Assembly (NCBI RefSeq): GCF_014193655.1
Contig: NZ_JACHZQ010000009.1
Location: 248,001-312,000 of the forward strand
Length of the DNA: 64,000 nucleotides
DNA from: Rhizobium sp. BK313
GTDB lineage: Bacteria; Pseudomonadota; Alphaproteobacteria; Rhizobiales; Rhizobiaceae
Direction: 5' to 3'
Position numbers and translations under genes: made by a program. Every line of letters starts with the position of its first letter. The first letter of the stretch is position 1. The notes beneath the pieces are model-generated. The model was not told the origin of the DNA, did not search any database, and was given only the letters and a program-made list of their open reading frames with translations. Positions 63,741-64,000 of this stretch are shown in pieces.

Positions 63741-64000
63741 TCATTCCCATAGTGAGATACTTTCTTGAGAAAGCGCCGCTTGAACGGCCGGTCTGTCTTC
63801 AAGACGGCGGGCATGTTTGGTCCACGCTGGATAGCTGCTTTGCATGTCTATGTGCATCCGGTTTCCCCATCGATAGAACACCAACAGATATGGATCGACC
63901 ACGGAATATTGGTCTCCGACTACCCAGAGACGCTCCTTCATTCTGTTTTCGATAAGCGCGAAGGCTGAAGAAAGATGCTGCTTACCCTTGGTGATCAACG
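63741..64000 (-). CDS. Glutathione S-transferase, C-terminal part (runs off the window)
   Basis: About 86 codons of a GST C-terminal helical domain, with LWVVGDQYSVVDPYLLVFYRW (the family N-capping box region S/T-x-x-D) and a terminal RPAVQAALSQE segment. The frame is open at the window edge, so the N-terminal thioredoxin-like domain would lie outside; an intact gene cannot be confirmed. A distinct type from the GST at 27048-27734. Confidence 0.75.
   Translation of the reverse strand, partial: LITKGKQHLSSAFALIENRMKERLWVVGDQYSVVDPYLLVFYRWGNRMHIDMQSSYPAWTKHARRLEDRPAVQAALSQESISLWE

Overview
The window looks like part of a large replicon of a Rhizobium/Agrobacterium-group alphaproteobacterium. 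Supporting this are GC-rich coding sequence, a DUF982 protein, IalB and CsgH family proteins, several ABC uptake operons, and rhizobial-style glycogen/trehalose genes. No rRNA, tRNA, replication or conjugation genes were seen, and both ends cut through genes.

Layout. 1-5.3 kb: a LacI regulator divergent from a PhyH-type dioxygenase and an SDR dehydrogenase, a truncated ABC permease, and a beta-propeller lactonase. 5.4-11.3 kb: a ROK regulator facing a minus-strand operon (BadF-type kinase, amino-acid-type permease, ATPase, binding protein, SIS-domain enzyme). This reads as uptake and processing of an aminated sugar or sugar-amino-acid conjugate. 11.5-26.9 kb: an alpha-glucan/trehalose island with glgE, treS-maltokinase and glgB in tight order, then treZ divergent from treY and glgX. 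It joins three routes (GlgE, TreS and TreYZ) between glycogen, maltose-1-phosphate and trehalose. 27-32 kb: a GST/TetR divergent pair with two matching inverted repeats, a CHASE2 class III cyclase, and a FecR-domain protein with a histidine-rich tail. 32.4-34.2 kb: queC-queD-queE for 7-deazaguanine synthesis.

34.5-41 kb: a curli-like amyloid locus with csgG, an 888-residue curlin with about 27 repeats, csgH, a second curlin, csgF, and a small curlin on the other strand. No csgE or csgD is visible. An IalB-family protein and an unrecognised 307-residue protein follow. 43-50 kb: a GDPD-family phosphodiesterase and a minus-strand operon of binding protein, two permeases, ATPase and EEP-family phosphodiesterase, suggesting scavenging of a phosphodiester. 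50.6-57.7 kb: a trypsin-like protease, a decayed stretch with an amber-interrupted membrane protein, a GNAT acetyltransferase, ilvD, and an L,D-transpeptidase.

57.9-64 kb: a two-gene unit of a CHAT protease-like protein (1064 residues) and a trypco1-like small protein, the best candidate for an incompletely described system. After it come a broken DNA ligase D fragment, a small secreted protein with a hexanucleotide repeat, a DUF982 protein, and the 3' part of a GST gene. The main themes are carbohydrate reserve and osmoprotectant metabolism, surface amyloid, nutrient uptake, and an accessory, partly decaying right end.
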